Origin: Cyanothece sp. SIO2G6
Lineage (GTDB): Bacteria; Cyanobacteriota; Cyanobacteriia; CAKZMO01
DNA: 35,385 bases
NCBI GenBank assembly: GCA_010672345.1
Contig: JAAHGY010000010.1
Coordinates: forward strand, 1 to 35,385
Direction: 5' to 3'
Positions 1 through 8,460 of the stretch are shown piece after piece. The notes beneath the pieces are model-generated. The model ran no database searches. It had not been told where the DNA came from and saw only the letters and a program-made list of their open reading frames with translations. A program made the position numbers and the translations under genes. Numbering within the stretch: position 1 is the stretch's first letter; each line of letters starts with the position of its first letter.

Positions 1-40
1 CTGCGCGGGCACTCTACTCTAATTCTCGGACGAATCTATT
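1..40. repeat. Diverged partial copy (half) of the 72-bp palindromic element, cut by the window edge
   Basis: ctgcgcgggcactctactctaattctcggacgaatcta matches the right half of the copy at 15241-15312 (ctgcgtgggcactctaccttaatttccggacgactcta) with a few substitutions. Confidence 0.7.
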
Positions 41-251
41 GAGGAGGATACCAACGTTCCCGGTGAAGCTGCCACCCAGTTTGTTGCTGGAGATAGGCGT
101 GGGTACTCAATCCCAACTTTCGTGCAGTCAGGGCCACAGTTCGATACGACCAGCCAAAGCGATCGCACAGTTCCCGCTGACTCAGGCCATGGCGATCGCA
201 CTCCGATTGTTGAGGTTCCATTACGGCTTGGTTGTAAAGGTCTAGTTGCAA
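36..251 (-). CDS. Small HTH-like protein or remnant
   Basis: 71-aa ORF with HTH-like segment LSQRELCDRFGWSYRTVALTARKLGL; no independent support; may be a gene fragment. Confidence 0.3.
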   Translation of the reverse strand: MQLDLYNQAVMEPQQSECDRHGLSQRELCDRFGWSYRTVALTARKLGLSTHAYLQQQTGWQLHRERWYPPQ

Positions 252-274
252 AGGTCTAGTTGCAAAGGTCTATT
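237..274. repeat. 14-bp tandem repeat (aaggtctagttgca), about 2.5 copies
   Basis: Direct reading: aaaggtctagttgcaaaggtctagttgcaaaggtcta. Confidence 0.8.
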
Positions 275-742
275 AGATACAGTTCCACTGGGGCACCTTA
301 TCCCTGAAGATTATGGCTGTTGACCATGAGTATCAATAGTATTGAAATAAAACTCCATATTCCTGCCGTTGTAGTCATGAAGCGTCAAGAGATGATTGGG
401 TTGATCCATTGCTAAATCAGGGATTACAACGCCTTCGTTGCTTTTGCTATGCATTCAAAAAAGCTTGGATCAACGGCCTTGCAGGAGAACTAATCTCAAT
501 AGGTGGTTGACAGATCAGAGTTATTGAGATTGAATGTCAAGAAAGCGATCGCAGCTATCAAAAGGCAGCAACTTGAGGTAGCTGGTTGCTTGGTAGGGAT
601 GGTTACTGCTATCCTGCGTGGCTCCTACTTTTTGTAACGCTCAAGAGTATCGATGTCGAGGCATTGATACTGGAACTTGGAGATGGTCCCTATTTCCAAG
701 TTCCTTTTTCTTAGGAGATTTTCATGATAAGGGAATACCACA

Positions 743-924
743 TACTTCAGGGAGACCAATCCCATCCGTAGCTAAAGCACGGGCTAATCGGGGTTAAGTC
801 CACCTCGGTGAACTATTTTCTGGTCTTACCAAGTATCCAATCTATTAAAATGGATTTCACCGATTATTCCGCAATTCATTCTCGGACAGGTGTGGTGGCT
901 AAGAACTTTATCTAGGAATCACCT
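743..924 (+). repeat. About 180-bp diverged repeat, copy A (possible IS200/IS605-type end remnant)
   Basis: Collinear homology to 6164-6338: shared tactt-AGGGA, GCTAAAGCACGGGCTAAT, AAGTCC, CATTC-CGG-GGTGTGG, CTAG-AATCACCT. Confidence 0.6.
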
Positions 925-1050
925 CCAGCTCTGGTTTGAGAAGGTGACTCAGGATTTCCCAGTATCATCCTGGCATCAATTTTCTACCTTATCATTGTTC
1001 AAACCTGAGATTCCATCATTCTAGACAACTAAATTTAGAGGGCATTGTGC

Positions 1051-1782
1051 ATGAGTATTCCAATGTTGATGTATGCTCCAAGCTCCCAAAATCAGAGGGT
1101 GAGAGGGTATGACATTCCTGGAGAAGAGCAACCCAGACTTTTCAATAGGTCTAACTTGCTATCCACTCAGGCTGTGGATGAGCTGATCTATGCAGCCTAT
1201 CGGCAAGTTTTTAATGAACAACAACTGATTGAATACCATCGCCAGCTACCACTAGAGTCTCAACTGCGTTCTGGGCAAATTACTGTGCGAGAATTCATTC
1301 GTGCCTTGGTCTTATCGGATAATTTCCGCCGCCTAATTTATGACTGCAATAATAATTATCGTGTAGTGCGGATTTGTATCCAACGATTGCTAGGGCGCGA
1401 GGTATATGGCGATCGCGAGGTCTTATCCTGGTCGATTGTCCTAGCGACAAAAGGATTGCAAGGATTTGTCGATGCCGTACTTGGTAGTGATGAATACCTA
1501 GAACAGTTTGGGGATGATATCGTGCCCTACCAGCGGCGACGGATATTGTCTCAACGGGCTTTAGGTGACTTTCCCTTTGCGCGGATGGCTCGATATGGTG
1601 CTGAATATCAACCCGTTTCCCAGGCTGGTATTGCCTCAAAATCTACTCCTCAACGGCAGGGGGTTTTGGGATTGGGAAAACCCACCCCTACCTCCTCTGC
1701 CGTAGCTAACCCTCTATTATATATTGGCGTAGCAATGGTGGTTTTCTCAGTGATTTACATAGCTATCCTTGCCAGCATATGA
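1051..1782 (+). CDS. cpcL: CpcL-type (CpcG2-like) phycobilisome rod linker with C-terminal transmembrane segment
   Basis: MSIPMLMYAPSSQNQRVRGYDIPGEEQPR, PBS linker domain (AAYRQVFNEQQ, GQITVREFIRALVLSDNFRR, NNYR, WSIVLATKGLQGF) and hydrophobic C-terminus NPLLYIGVAMVVFSVIYIAILASI. The ORF track starts at a TTG at 1045; ATG 1051 is preferred. Confidence 0.85.
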   Translation: MSIPMLMYAPSSQNQRVRGYDIPGEEQPRLFNRSNLLSTQAVDELIYAAYRQVFNEQQLIEYHRQLPLESQLRSGQITVREFIRALVLSDNFRRLIYDCNNNYRVVRICIQRLLGREVYGDREVLSWSIVLATKGLQGFVDAVLGSDEYLEQFGDDIVPYQRRRILSQRALGDFPFARMARYGAEYQPVSQAGIASKSTPQRQGVLGLGKPTPTSSAVANPLLYIGVAMVVFSVIYIAILASI

Positions 1783-1794
1783 AGTCGATTCATT

Positions 1795-1818
1795 GATTTT
1801 TGCGAAGATTTTTGCGAA
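1795..1818. repeat. 12-bp tandem duplication gatttttgcgaa x2
   Basis: Direct reading of the cpcL/isiA intergenic region. Confidence 0.75.
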
Positions 1819-1842
1819 AGAGATGCCAACCATAGGGTGCCG

Positions 1843-1870
1843 TTAGCAGCGTGACCCGTAACGCTGTTAA
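1843..1870 (+). other. Stem-loop between cpcL-like and the first isiA-like gene
   Basis: TTAGCAGCGT-gacccgta-ACGCTGTTAA, 9 of 10 positions pair; no following T-run, so not a clear terminator. Confidence 0.5.
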
Positions 1871-1980
1871 TCATTTGTTAGTCATTTCATAGCTAGAAAT
1901 AGCCCTAACACAAATACGCAGAGAGTGTGGCAAGCACTTTTGACTGCGTGAGGAACAAACTATAGAAGGAATAATAATCC

Positions 1981-3132
1981 ATGACCACGACACTTTCATC
2001 CACGGGCACTCCAGCACCGTGGTGGGCAGGTAATGCCCGACTAGTAGACATATCCGGGCGGTTGCTCGGTGCCCATGTTGCCCATGCAGGACTGATTGTT
2101 CTTTGGGCTGGGCTGATTACGCTGTTTGAGGTGGGGCGATTTTCTCCCGCACAGCCAATGTATGAGCAAGGGCTGATCTTGCTGCCCAATATGGCGCGTT
2201 TGGGCTACGGTGTTGGCGACGGTGGGGTCATCACCGACACCTACCCCTACTTTGTTGTGGGGGCACTCCACGTCATTAGTTCAGCATTTCTCGGTCTTGG
2301 TGGCATCTTTCATGCGATCAAAGGGCCAGCTAAGCTGGAATCAGCCTCTCAGTTTTTTAGCTATGACTGGAAGGATGCGAGGAAACTCACTACTATTCTC
2401 GGGATTCATTTAACATTGCTGGGCTTTGGGGCGCTGTTGCTGGTGGCTAAAGCCATGTTTTTGGGCGGCTTGTATGACCCGGCAGTGGGTGAGGTGAGGG
2501 CGATCGCTCCCACGATTAATCCGGCCAAAATCTGGGGCTATCTGTTTGCGGGACGCTACTGGATTGCAGGGGTAGACAACCTCGAAGATGTGGTTGGCGG
2601 CCATGTGTGGATTGGGGCAACCCTGATTCTGGGTGGATTATGGCATGTTGCTTCGGAGCCATTCCCGTGGGCGAAGCGGCTGTTTATTTACTCTGGGGAA
2701 GCGCTCCTCTCCTACAGCGTCGGTGCGGTCAGTCTGATGGCGTTCGTCGCCACTCTTTACGTATCTGTGAATGATGTGGTGTTCCCGACGGAATTTTTTG
2801 GACCCACCTTGGGAGTGTCATTTCGCTGGTTTCCCCTCTTTGCCAGCACCGAGCCTGGAATTGGCATTTCATCCCGTGAATGGCTGGCTAATTCCCATTT
2901 CTGGCTGGGCTTCTTCTTCCTCCAAGGCCATCTCTGGCACGCTTTGCGGGCAGCAGGCTTTGACTTCAACGAAGGGGCTGTTGATCGGGCTGTGGGAGGT
3001 CGGGTCGATCAAGAGGCGATCGCCACTCTCCGTCGTCAGTTTAGACCCTCAACCTCAGCTACCACCTCAGCCAGCCAATTCCAAGGTCAGAGTGGTATCA
3101 GTGCTCCGCAGCCTGATGTCGATTCAGTCTAG
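1981..3132 (+). CDS. IsiA/Pcb-family chlorophyll-binding protein (CP43-like), paralog 1
   Basis: 383 aa; [37 protein letters not shown], six-TM CP43-like pattern, [24 protein letters not shown]; lacks the large lumenal loop of PsbC. Confidence 0.92.
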   Translation: MTTTLSSTGTPAPWWAGNARLVDISGRLLGAHVAHAGLIVLWAGLITLFEVGRFSPAQPMYEQGLILLPNMARLGYGVGDGGVITDTYPYFVVGALHVISSAFLGLGGIFHAIKGPAKLESASQFFSYDWKDARKLTTILGIHLTLLGFGALLLVAKAMFLGGLYDPAVGEVRAIAPTINPAKIWGYLFAGRYWIAGVDNLEDVVGGHVWIGATLILGGLWHVASEPFPWAKRLFIYSGEALLSYSVGAVSLMAFVATLYVSVNDVVFPTEFFGPTLGVSFRWFPLFASTEPGIGISSREWLANSHFWLGFFFLQGHLWHALRAAGFDFNEGAVDRAVGGRVDQEAIATLRRQFRPSTSATTSASQFQGQSGISAPQPDVDSV

Positions 3133-3155
3133 TGATGTTGAAGCGATGCATAGCG

Positions 3156-3209
3156 AAACTTAGGCGCTCAAACTTAGGAAACCAAACCTAGGAGATTAAA
3201 CTTAGGAGA
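3156..3209 (+). repeat. 14-bp-period tandem repeat (aaacttagg-N5) x4 in the leader of the isiA-psaL fusion; last unit carries the Shine-Dalgarno-like AGGAGAT
   Basis: aaac(t/c)tagg at 3156, 3170, 3184 and 3198 (exact 14-bp spacing), ATG at 3217. Confidence 0.85.
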
Positions 3210-3216
3210 TCAATTC

Positions 3217-4674
3217 ATGACCGCAGATATATCGATTAGTAGCCGACCTGCTGAGACATCAGTAGGTTGGTGGGCAGGGAATGCCCGATTTGTTAACCTT
3301 TCTGGTAAATTGTTGGGTGCCCATGTCGCCCACGCTGGCCTGATTGTCCTCTGGGCTGGGGCGATGACCTTATTTGAATTGTCCCAGTATAATCCCGCTC
3401 AACCCATGTATGACCAGGGTTTGATTTTACTGCCTCACATCGCGACTCTGGGTTTCGGTGTAGGTGCAGGCGGTCAAATTGTTGACACCTATCCCTACAT
3501 CGCCATCGGCATGTTTCATCTCGTCGCCTCAGCGGTTCTGGGTGCAGGGGGGCTGTATCATACCTTTCTGGGACCACGCCAACTCAAGCAAGATGACTCT
3601 TTTGAAGGCTTTTTCGGCTACGATTGGCAAGATGCCGATAAAATGACCTCCATCATTGGCATTCACCTCGTCTTGCTAGGTTTGGGAGCCTGGTTATTGG
3701 TGATTAAAGCCATGTTTGTAGGCGGTTTGTACGATGCCGACTTAGGACTCGTGAGAATCGTCGATAATCCCACGATTAATCCGGCCCGAATTTTTGGCTA
3801 TCTGGTTGGTGCTTATGGCGCAGATGGCATGGCTAGCGTTGACAATTTGGAAGATATTGTTGGCGGACATATCTGGGTCGGGTTGATCTGTGTGCTGGGT
3901 GGAGTCTGGCACTGTATTAGTCAACCGACTCAGTGGGCCAAAAATGTCTTGTTCTACACAGGAGAAGCCTACTTGTCCTATAGTCTGGGGGCGTTGGCTT
4001 ACATGGGCGTGTTTGCCGCTTACTTTGTCTCCGTCAATGGCACTGCTTATCCAGAAGCATTCTATGGGCCACTGGGATTTGATGGCAACGCGGAAATCAT
4101 TAGCACTCGGACTTGGCTAGCCGCGTTCCACTATGTTTTTGCTGGCTTGCTTTTAGCCGGTCACATTTGGCACGCGCTGCGGGTACGGGCACAGGCTCAA
4201 GGATATAGCTTTGGCCGGGGAGAGTTTATTACTAGCTTTAATCCGGCGCTCGGCAACTTGCAAACCCCCGTTAATAGCACCGATTTCACCCTGACTTTCA
4301 TCCGCAATTTACCCATCTATCGGGCAAATTTGGCACCAGCGTCACGGGGGCTGGAAATTGGTATGGCCCACGGTTATTTCTTGTTCGGTCCCTTTGCGCT
4401 CTTGGGTCCGTTGCGAGATTCTGAGTTTGGCAACCTGGCTGGGGTACTGGCGGCAAGTGGGTTGGTGTTGATTTTGGCGATCGCCCTCTCTCTCTACGGC
4501 CAAGCCACCTTCCAGCCCAACCGTGTTGTAACAGGTGAACTCCCTGCCAACCTCAGAAGTGGGGAAGCCTGGAGTCAATTTGGGAGTAACTTCCTCATCG
4601 GTGGTGTTGGGGGCGCAATCTTTGCCTTCTTGCTCTATGACAAAGGTGCTCTTTTTCTGAGTCAAATCAACTAG
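3217..4674 (+). CDS. IsiA/Pcb-family chlorophyll-binding protein fused to a C-terminal PsaL domain
   Basis: 485 aa; N-terminal IsiA domain ([28 protein letters not shown]); C-terminal [68 protein letters not shown] is PsaL-like. Confidence 0.92.
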   Translation: MTADISISSRPAETSVGWWAGNARFVNLSGKLLGAHVAHAGLIVLWAGAMTLFELSQYNPAQPMYDQGLILLPHIATLGFGVGAGGQIVDTYPYIAIGMFHLVASAVLGAGGLYHTFLGPRQLKQDDSFEGFFGYDWQDADKMTSIIGIHLVLLGLGAWLLVIKAMFVGGLYDADLGLVRIVDNPTINPARIFGYLVGAYGADGMASVDNLEDIVGGHIWVGLICVLGGVWHCISQPTQWAKNVLFYTGEAYLSYSLGALAYMGVFAAYFVSVNGTAYPEAFYGPLGFDGNAEIISTRTWLAAFHYVFAGLLLAGHIWHALRVRAQAQGYSFGRGEFITSFNPALGNLQTPVNSTDFTLTFIRNLPIYRANLAPASRGLEIGMAHGYFLFGPFALLGPLRDSEFGNLAGVLAASGLVLILAIALSLYGQATFQPNRVVTGELPANLRSGEAWSQFGSNFLIGGVGGAIFAFLLYDKGALFLSQIN

Positions 4675-4680
4675 TGCCTG

Positions 4681-4716
4681 ATCCCTGGTTTCCCGATGCA
4701 TCAGGAAACCAGGGAT
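4681..4716 (+). terminator. Perfect 13-bp inverted repeat between the second and third isiA-family genes (terminator, attenuator or processing site)
   Basis: ATCCCTGGTTTCC - cgatgcatca - GGAAACCAGGGAT followed by tttt; loop contains palindrome GATGCATC. Confidence 0.6.
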
Positions 4717-4738
4717 TTTCCTAGGCATAACATGATAA

Positions 4739-4768
4739 TTGTTTGCGGAGATGTTGTTTGCGGAGATA
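4739..4768 (+). repeat. 15-bp tandem duplication (ttgtttgcggagat-N) x2 in the leader of the third isiA-family gene; each unit carries a GGAG core
   Basis: ttgtttgcggagatg ttgtttgcggagata aaaac ATG(4774). Confidence 0.85.
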
Positions 4769-4773
4769 AAAAC

Positions 4774-5802
4774 ATGCAAGCTTTAGTTGATCCGAAATTT
4801 GAACAACAGTGGTGGGTGGGCAATTCCCGGTTGACTGACCTATCGGGACGATTGTTGGGTGCCCATGTTGCCCATGCGGGACTGATTGTTTTTTGGGCCG
4901 GAGCCATCACCTTATTGGAGTTTTCGCGTCTGTCCTTAGACGTTCCCTTGATGGAACAGAATCTGGTGCTAATTCCCCGACTAGCCAACTTGGGCTGGGG
5001 CATTGGATCCAATGGTATGGTGGTAGATGCTTACCCCTATTTCGTCATTGGGTCGCTCCATCTTATTTCTTCAGCCGCGTTAGGAGCAGGTGGGTTGTTC
5101 CACGCTATCAGAGGCCCTGCCAGACTTAGAATAGAACCGTTTAACTATGAATGGAACAAACCCGACGGTCTGGGGTTTATCCTAGGGCAGCATTTGGCAA
5201 TTTTGGGAGTGGCGGCCCTATTGTTTGTTCTCAAAGCCACTTTCTTTGGGGGCATTTATGACACGGCGACTGGCACCGTTCACCCCGTATTACCTACTTT
5301 GTCACCCATAAGAATTTTTGGCTATTTGTTTGGCTTTACCCCTCACGGTTGGGATGCCAGAGGTATGGCAGCGGTGGATAATTTACCGGACATAATCGGT
5401 GGTCATTTCTGGGTCGCCCTTGTTTGTGTAGCAGGTGGCGCATGGCACAGCCTGAATCCACCCAATGAGTGGGCTAAAAAGCAGTTTGTGTATAACGGCG
5501 ATGGTATTCTATCGTACAGTTTGGCTGGTGTTGGCCTCATGGCATTGATCTCTGCCTTTTTTATCTACAACACAACGGTTTATCCAGTGGAACTGTTTGG
5601 GAGCGATCGCACTCCCTTTGCCCTAATTCAAATCCTTTTGGGCATCACGTTTCTTAGTGGTCATGTTTGGCACAACTTTAGAGGCCAGAGCAAGCAGGGC
5701 AAGTTAGACGAGTCTGGTTACTTTATCGCGGCGATCGCAGGAGTGATCATGATTGGCTTATTGATAGCCGCATTTGCTCTGGGCAACCTTACACAGCTCT
5801 GA
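4774..5802 (+). CDS. IsiA/Pcb-family chlorophyll-binding protein, paralog 3
   Basis: [53 protein letters not shown]...; CP43-like. ORF-track start at 4696 lies in the hairpin loop; ATG 4774 has an upstream SD-like GGAG. Confidence 0.9.
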   Translation: MQALVDPKFEQQWWVGNSRLTDLSGRLLGAHVAHAGLIVFWAGAITLLEFSRLSLDVPLMEQNLVLIPRLANLGWGIGSNGMVVDAYPYFVIGSLHLISSAALGAGGLFHAIRGPARLRIEPFNYEWNKPDGLGFILGQHLAILGVAALLFVLKATFFGGIYDTATGTVHPVLPTLSPIRIFGYLFGFTPHGWDARGMAAVDNLPDIIGGHFWVALVCVAGGAWHSLNPPNEWAKKQFVYNGDGILSYSLAGVGLMALISAFFIYNTTVYPVELFGSDRTPFALIQILLGITFLSGHVWHNFRGQSKQGKLDESGYFIAAIAGVIMIGLLIAAFALGNLTQL

Positions 5803-5943
5803 GCCGCATCATATATTAGATCAGGGATTTGTTATGGAAATAAAATAAAAGTACTCAGATAAGAGGCTCTCCCCATACTCTACTTTTGGATATCTTTTCT
5901 ATTAACAAATCCTCTGTATATACAGCTTTCCTCTCAAGGAACG

Positions 5944-5978
5944 AAGCCTATCTCTTTACCGGGATTAGGCTTTTTTTT
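5944..5978 (+). terminator. Rho-independent terminator downstream of the isiA-family cluster
   Basis: AAGCCTA-tctctttaccgggat-TAGGCTT followed by T-run. Confidence 0.8.
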
Positions 5979-6004
5979 GGGTTTTGTTTTAAGGCGACAC
6001 AAAG

Positions 6005-6100
6005 ATATAGCCATAGACACTTTAGTTAGGACGGGGACGTTTTTGTGGGGACGCTTCGCGTCCCCACAAAAACGTCCTAACCAATGTGGCTGCCGCTATA
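6005..6100. repeat. Palindromic MITE-like element, family 1 (long GC-rich hairpin)
   Basis: 20-bp perfect stem GGACGTTTTTGTGGGGACGC-TTC-GCGTCCCCACAAAAACGTCC at 6035-6077; flanks tatagccatagacactttagtta / taaccaatgtggctgccgctata recur at 15.05 kb. Confidence 0.8.
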
Positions 6101-6141
6101 ACGGTCGTGTAGGCACGAAACACCCACACGACCCGCCTAAG
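6099..6141. repeat. Palindromic element, family 2 (ggtcgtgt...acacgacc)
   Basis: GGTCGTGTaGG...CaCCCACACGACC with flanks taac / ccgcctaa; related to 28026-28069. Confidence 0.65.
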
Positions 6142-6163
6142 GATATTTCTATGAAAGAAAACC

Positions 6164-6338
6164 CCTACTTGAGGGATGTTGCCCCGTCGCTAAAGCACGG
6201 GCTAATTGGCGTAAGTCCCCTGAAGTGGACTGTTTTAGTCTGACCGAGGATTCAACCCATTTCAATGAGTTTCCTTAATTAGCCCGCTACTCATTCGCGG
6301 GCGGGTGTGGCGGGTAAGAATTTTTCTAGAAATCACCT
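6164..6338 (+). repeat. About 180-bp diverged repeat, copy B (possible IS200/IS605-type end remnant)
   Basis: Collinear with 743-924, same orientation; contains cgtcgctaaagcacgggctaatt and inverted aattagcccg. Confidence 0.6.
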
Positions 6339-6524
6339 AAATCATAAGTTTCAGGACTTTTTTCAGTCAACTAGGGCTAAGCCTCTTTTTCTATGTAGCG
6401 TTGTCCCTCAAGTTGATACCCGAGTTAGAAACCCTATTTCCACATCATCAAATCCCTCTCAAGTAGAGATTTATGCATCTAATATAGGGTTTTGGTACGC
6501 CTCCTAAAAACCTAATATTAGGCA

Positions 6525-6555
6525 CAAAAAAAGTCCGCTAAAGCTAACGGACTTC
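6525..6555 (-). terminator. Rho-independent terminator of the minus-strand gene 6603-6908
   Basis: On minus strand: aagtccgttagctttagcggacttttttt. Confidence 0.8.
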
Positions 6556-6602
6556 ATATCAACTCACATTGACGAGGTATATCAATTATAACTGATTTTT
6601 CG

Positions 6603-6908
6603 CTAGTTTTTGGGATAAGAACGCGCTATTGGCTGAGCTATTGCATAATCGATTGAAGCCTTTCTACATTCATAATCTCGGCAGGCGATCGCCTCTTCAG
6701 TCAAAGCTTCAATCGGATGAACAGGACACTTCAATCGATAATCGCCCGTGAAATAGGTACATTGGCTACAGGGGACTTGATGAAGTCGGCTGATGTATTG
6801 AACTCCTTTCTGAATAGTTGTCCAGAAAGCCCCACCAGAGACTGCAATTAAGGTGAGCAGAACCGCAACTTTTCCAGCTACACTTATGACCAGGGAAAAT
6901 ACTACCAT
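6603..6908 (-). CDS. Conserved-looking small membrane protein with Cys-rich C-terminal domain
   Basis: 101 aa: N-terminal hydrophobic segment, then CSQCTYFTGDYRLKCPVHPIEALTEEAIACRDYE; followed by a clear terminator. Confidence 0.75.
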   Translation of the reverse strand: MVVFSLVISVAGKVAVLLTLIAVSGGAFWTTIQKGVQYISRLHQVPCSQCTYFTGDYRLKCPVHPIEALTEEAIACRDYECRKASIDYAIAQPIARSYPKN

Positions 6909-7048
6909 TGGACTAGTCTACACTTTAGAACTTGACAATCTTTCAATAACATTTTCGCACTGATAAAAGCAGATTAATAGAGGTAATTTGATAGATATTA
7001 TTAAGCTAATAATAGATGTTATTAAACATAAAATCGGAGAAAAAATAC

Positions 7049-7129
7049 ATGATAATGACAACTAAAAAGAGTGAATATATGTCAAGCAAGATCAGATTAA
7101 TGCAAAGTTTAAAGCAAGAAAAATACTGA
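7049..7129 (+). CDS. Candidate 26-aa small ORF
   Basis: MIMTTKKSEYMSSKIRLMQSLKQEKY, preceded by CGGAGA about 8 nt upstream of ATG; below the size cut-off of the supplied ORF track. Confidence 0.25.
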   Translation: MIMTTKKSEYMSSKIRLMQSLKQEKY

Positions 7130-7295
7130 ATAAAAAGCTTATTTTCTCTCTATATATTTATATAAATTTGATATAACTTACCTTTAAATAATTTTTTCCA
7201 ATAGAAAAGCTGGCGATATCCCTCTACCTGGATTGGAGCCGCAGCATTGTATCACCAGCAAAATCTAATATTGTAAGGTCACTGAGCAATAAGGC

Positions 7296-7808
7296 CTATA
7301 AGCTCATCTCAGACTTAACTTGAGCAGTCCAATTCGTGATTCGATCATCTGTCTTTTCTGACTCATTATCCTCATCTAGAGCCAATCCACAAAACTTATC
7401 ACCACGAACAGCCCGTGATTCACTAAAGTCATAGTCAGCCGTTGACCACATGCCAACCGTCTTGCCTCCAAGCCCAGTGATCTTCTCCTCCAGAATCCCA
7501 ACAGCATCCATGAAGTTATCGGCATAGCCGACAGAGTCCCCGGTCCCAAAATAGGCCACTGTTTTACCACTGAAGTCCATGCCATCAAACTCATCAATGA
7601 CGGCTTCCCAGTCATCTTGCAGATCACCCACGTTCCAAGTTGGGCTACCAATGATCAGGTAGTCATAATTCAACAGATCTGATAGCTGGGCATTAGCCAT
7701 ATCAAATACTTCGACAACTGAATCACCACCCAGAGCAGCCTGGATCTTCTCTGCTGCGCTAGCTGTGTTGCCAGTCGTGGACCCATAAAATAATCCAACC
7801 TTTGCCAT
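7296..7808 (-). CDS. isiB: Flavodoxin
   Basis: MAKVGLFYGSTTGNTASAAEKIQAALGG..., FMN-binding TGNT motif, IIGSPTWNVGDLQDDW, YFGTGDSVGYADNFMDA; about 170 aa from ATG at 7808. Confidence 0.95.
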   Translation of the reverse strand: MAKVGLFYGSTTGNTASAAEKIQAALGGDSVVEVFDMANAQLSDLLNYDYLIIGSPTWNVGDLQDDWEAVIDEFDGMDFSGKTVAYFGTGDSVGYADNFMDAVGILEEKITGLGGKTVGMWSTADYDFSESRAVRGDKFCGLALDEDNESEKTDDRITNWTAQVKSEMSL

Positions 7809-8294
7809 AATTTTCTTTCGTGTCCTTTCCAACTTGATAATGAAATGAAATATCCTCAATAAGCAATGTGCCTGACGCTCCAAGCGCACTAGCCGAGGAT
7901 TATAAAGATGGAGCAGGGTAATGAGGTAGTCTCAACCCCTACAGCACATCACTTATTGAGAAATAGACTCATCTGTACATGAGAAGAAGTATACCCCATA
8001 TCATCCTTATTGAGATCTATTCTTATTGAAAATCGTAAAGCTCATCCAACATGACTAAGTGGCAATCATCCCAAGCCCAATTTCTTATAGCCAGAAGGTT
8101 TCACAGTCGCAAATTTTGTCACGTGGTCATGTAGGTTTGTTTCGTGCAAATGATCTATGAAATCTGATGGTGCTGATATGGCAGCAATAATCCTTATTAA
8201 GAATTAAGGTTGATAGTAGTTGGCTCAATGCTAGGATTCACCTGGGAGCTAATTTCATTAAGCTGCATTATCATACTCGACTTTGTATATTACC

Positions 8295-8444
8295 ATGCAG
8301 TTCCGATCCTGGATGATTTTGGCTCTTCGACCTAAAGGTATCTTGTTGAGAATATTCGGCGGAGCCAGAGAACTCACCGCCACGGCATTTGCCCAAATTA
8401 TGTTCGTTCTGCGACAGATATCTATGGCAACCATCAGTCTTTAG
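8295..8444 (+). CDS. Candidate 49-aa small ORF overlapping the YwiC-like ORF track entry
   Basis: MQFRSWMILALRPKGILLRIFGGARELTATAFAQIMFVLRQISMATISL; no obvious ribosome-binding site. Confidence 0.2.
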   Translation: MQFRSWMILALRPKGILLRIFGGARELTATAFAQIMFVLRQISMATISL

Positions 8445-8460
8445 CAAAACGCCAATAGAA

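Noticed and set aside
1981-5802. PsbC (CP43) assignment for the chlorophyll-binding genes
   Set aside because: They lack the large lumenal loop between the last helices typical of PsbC and occur as tandem paralogs with a PsaL fusion, which fits the IsiA/Pcb family.
5977-6243. 88-aa ORF as a protein gene
   Set aside because: It runs through two palindromic elements and repeat B; composition and position indicate a spurious ORF.
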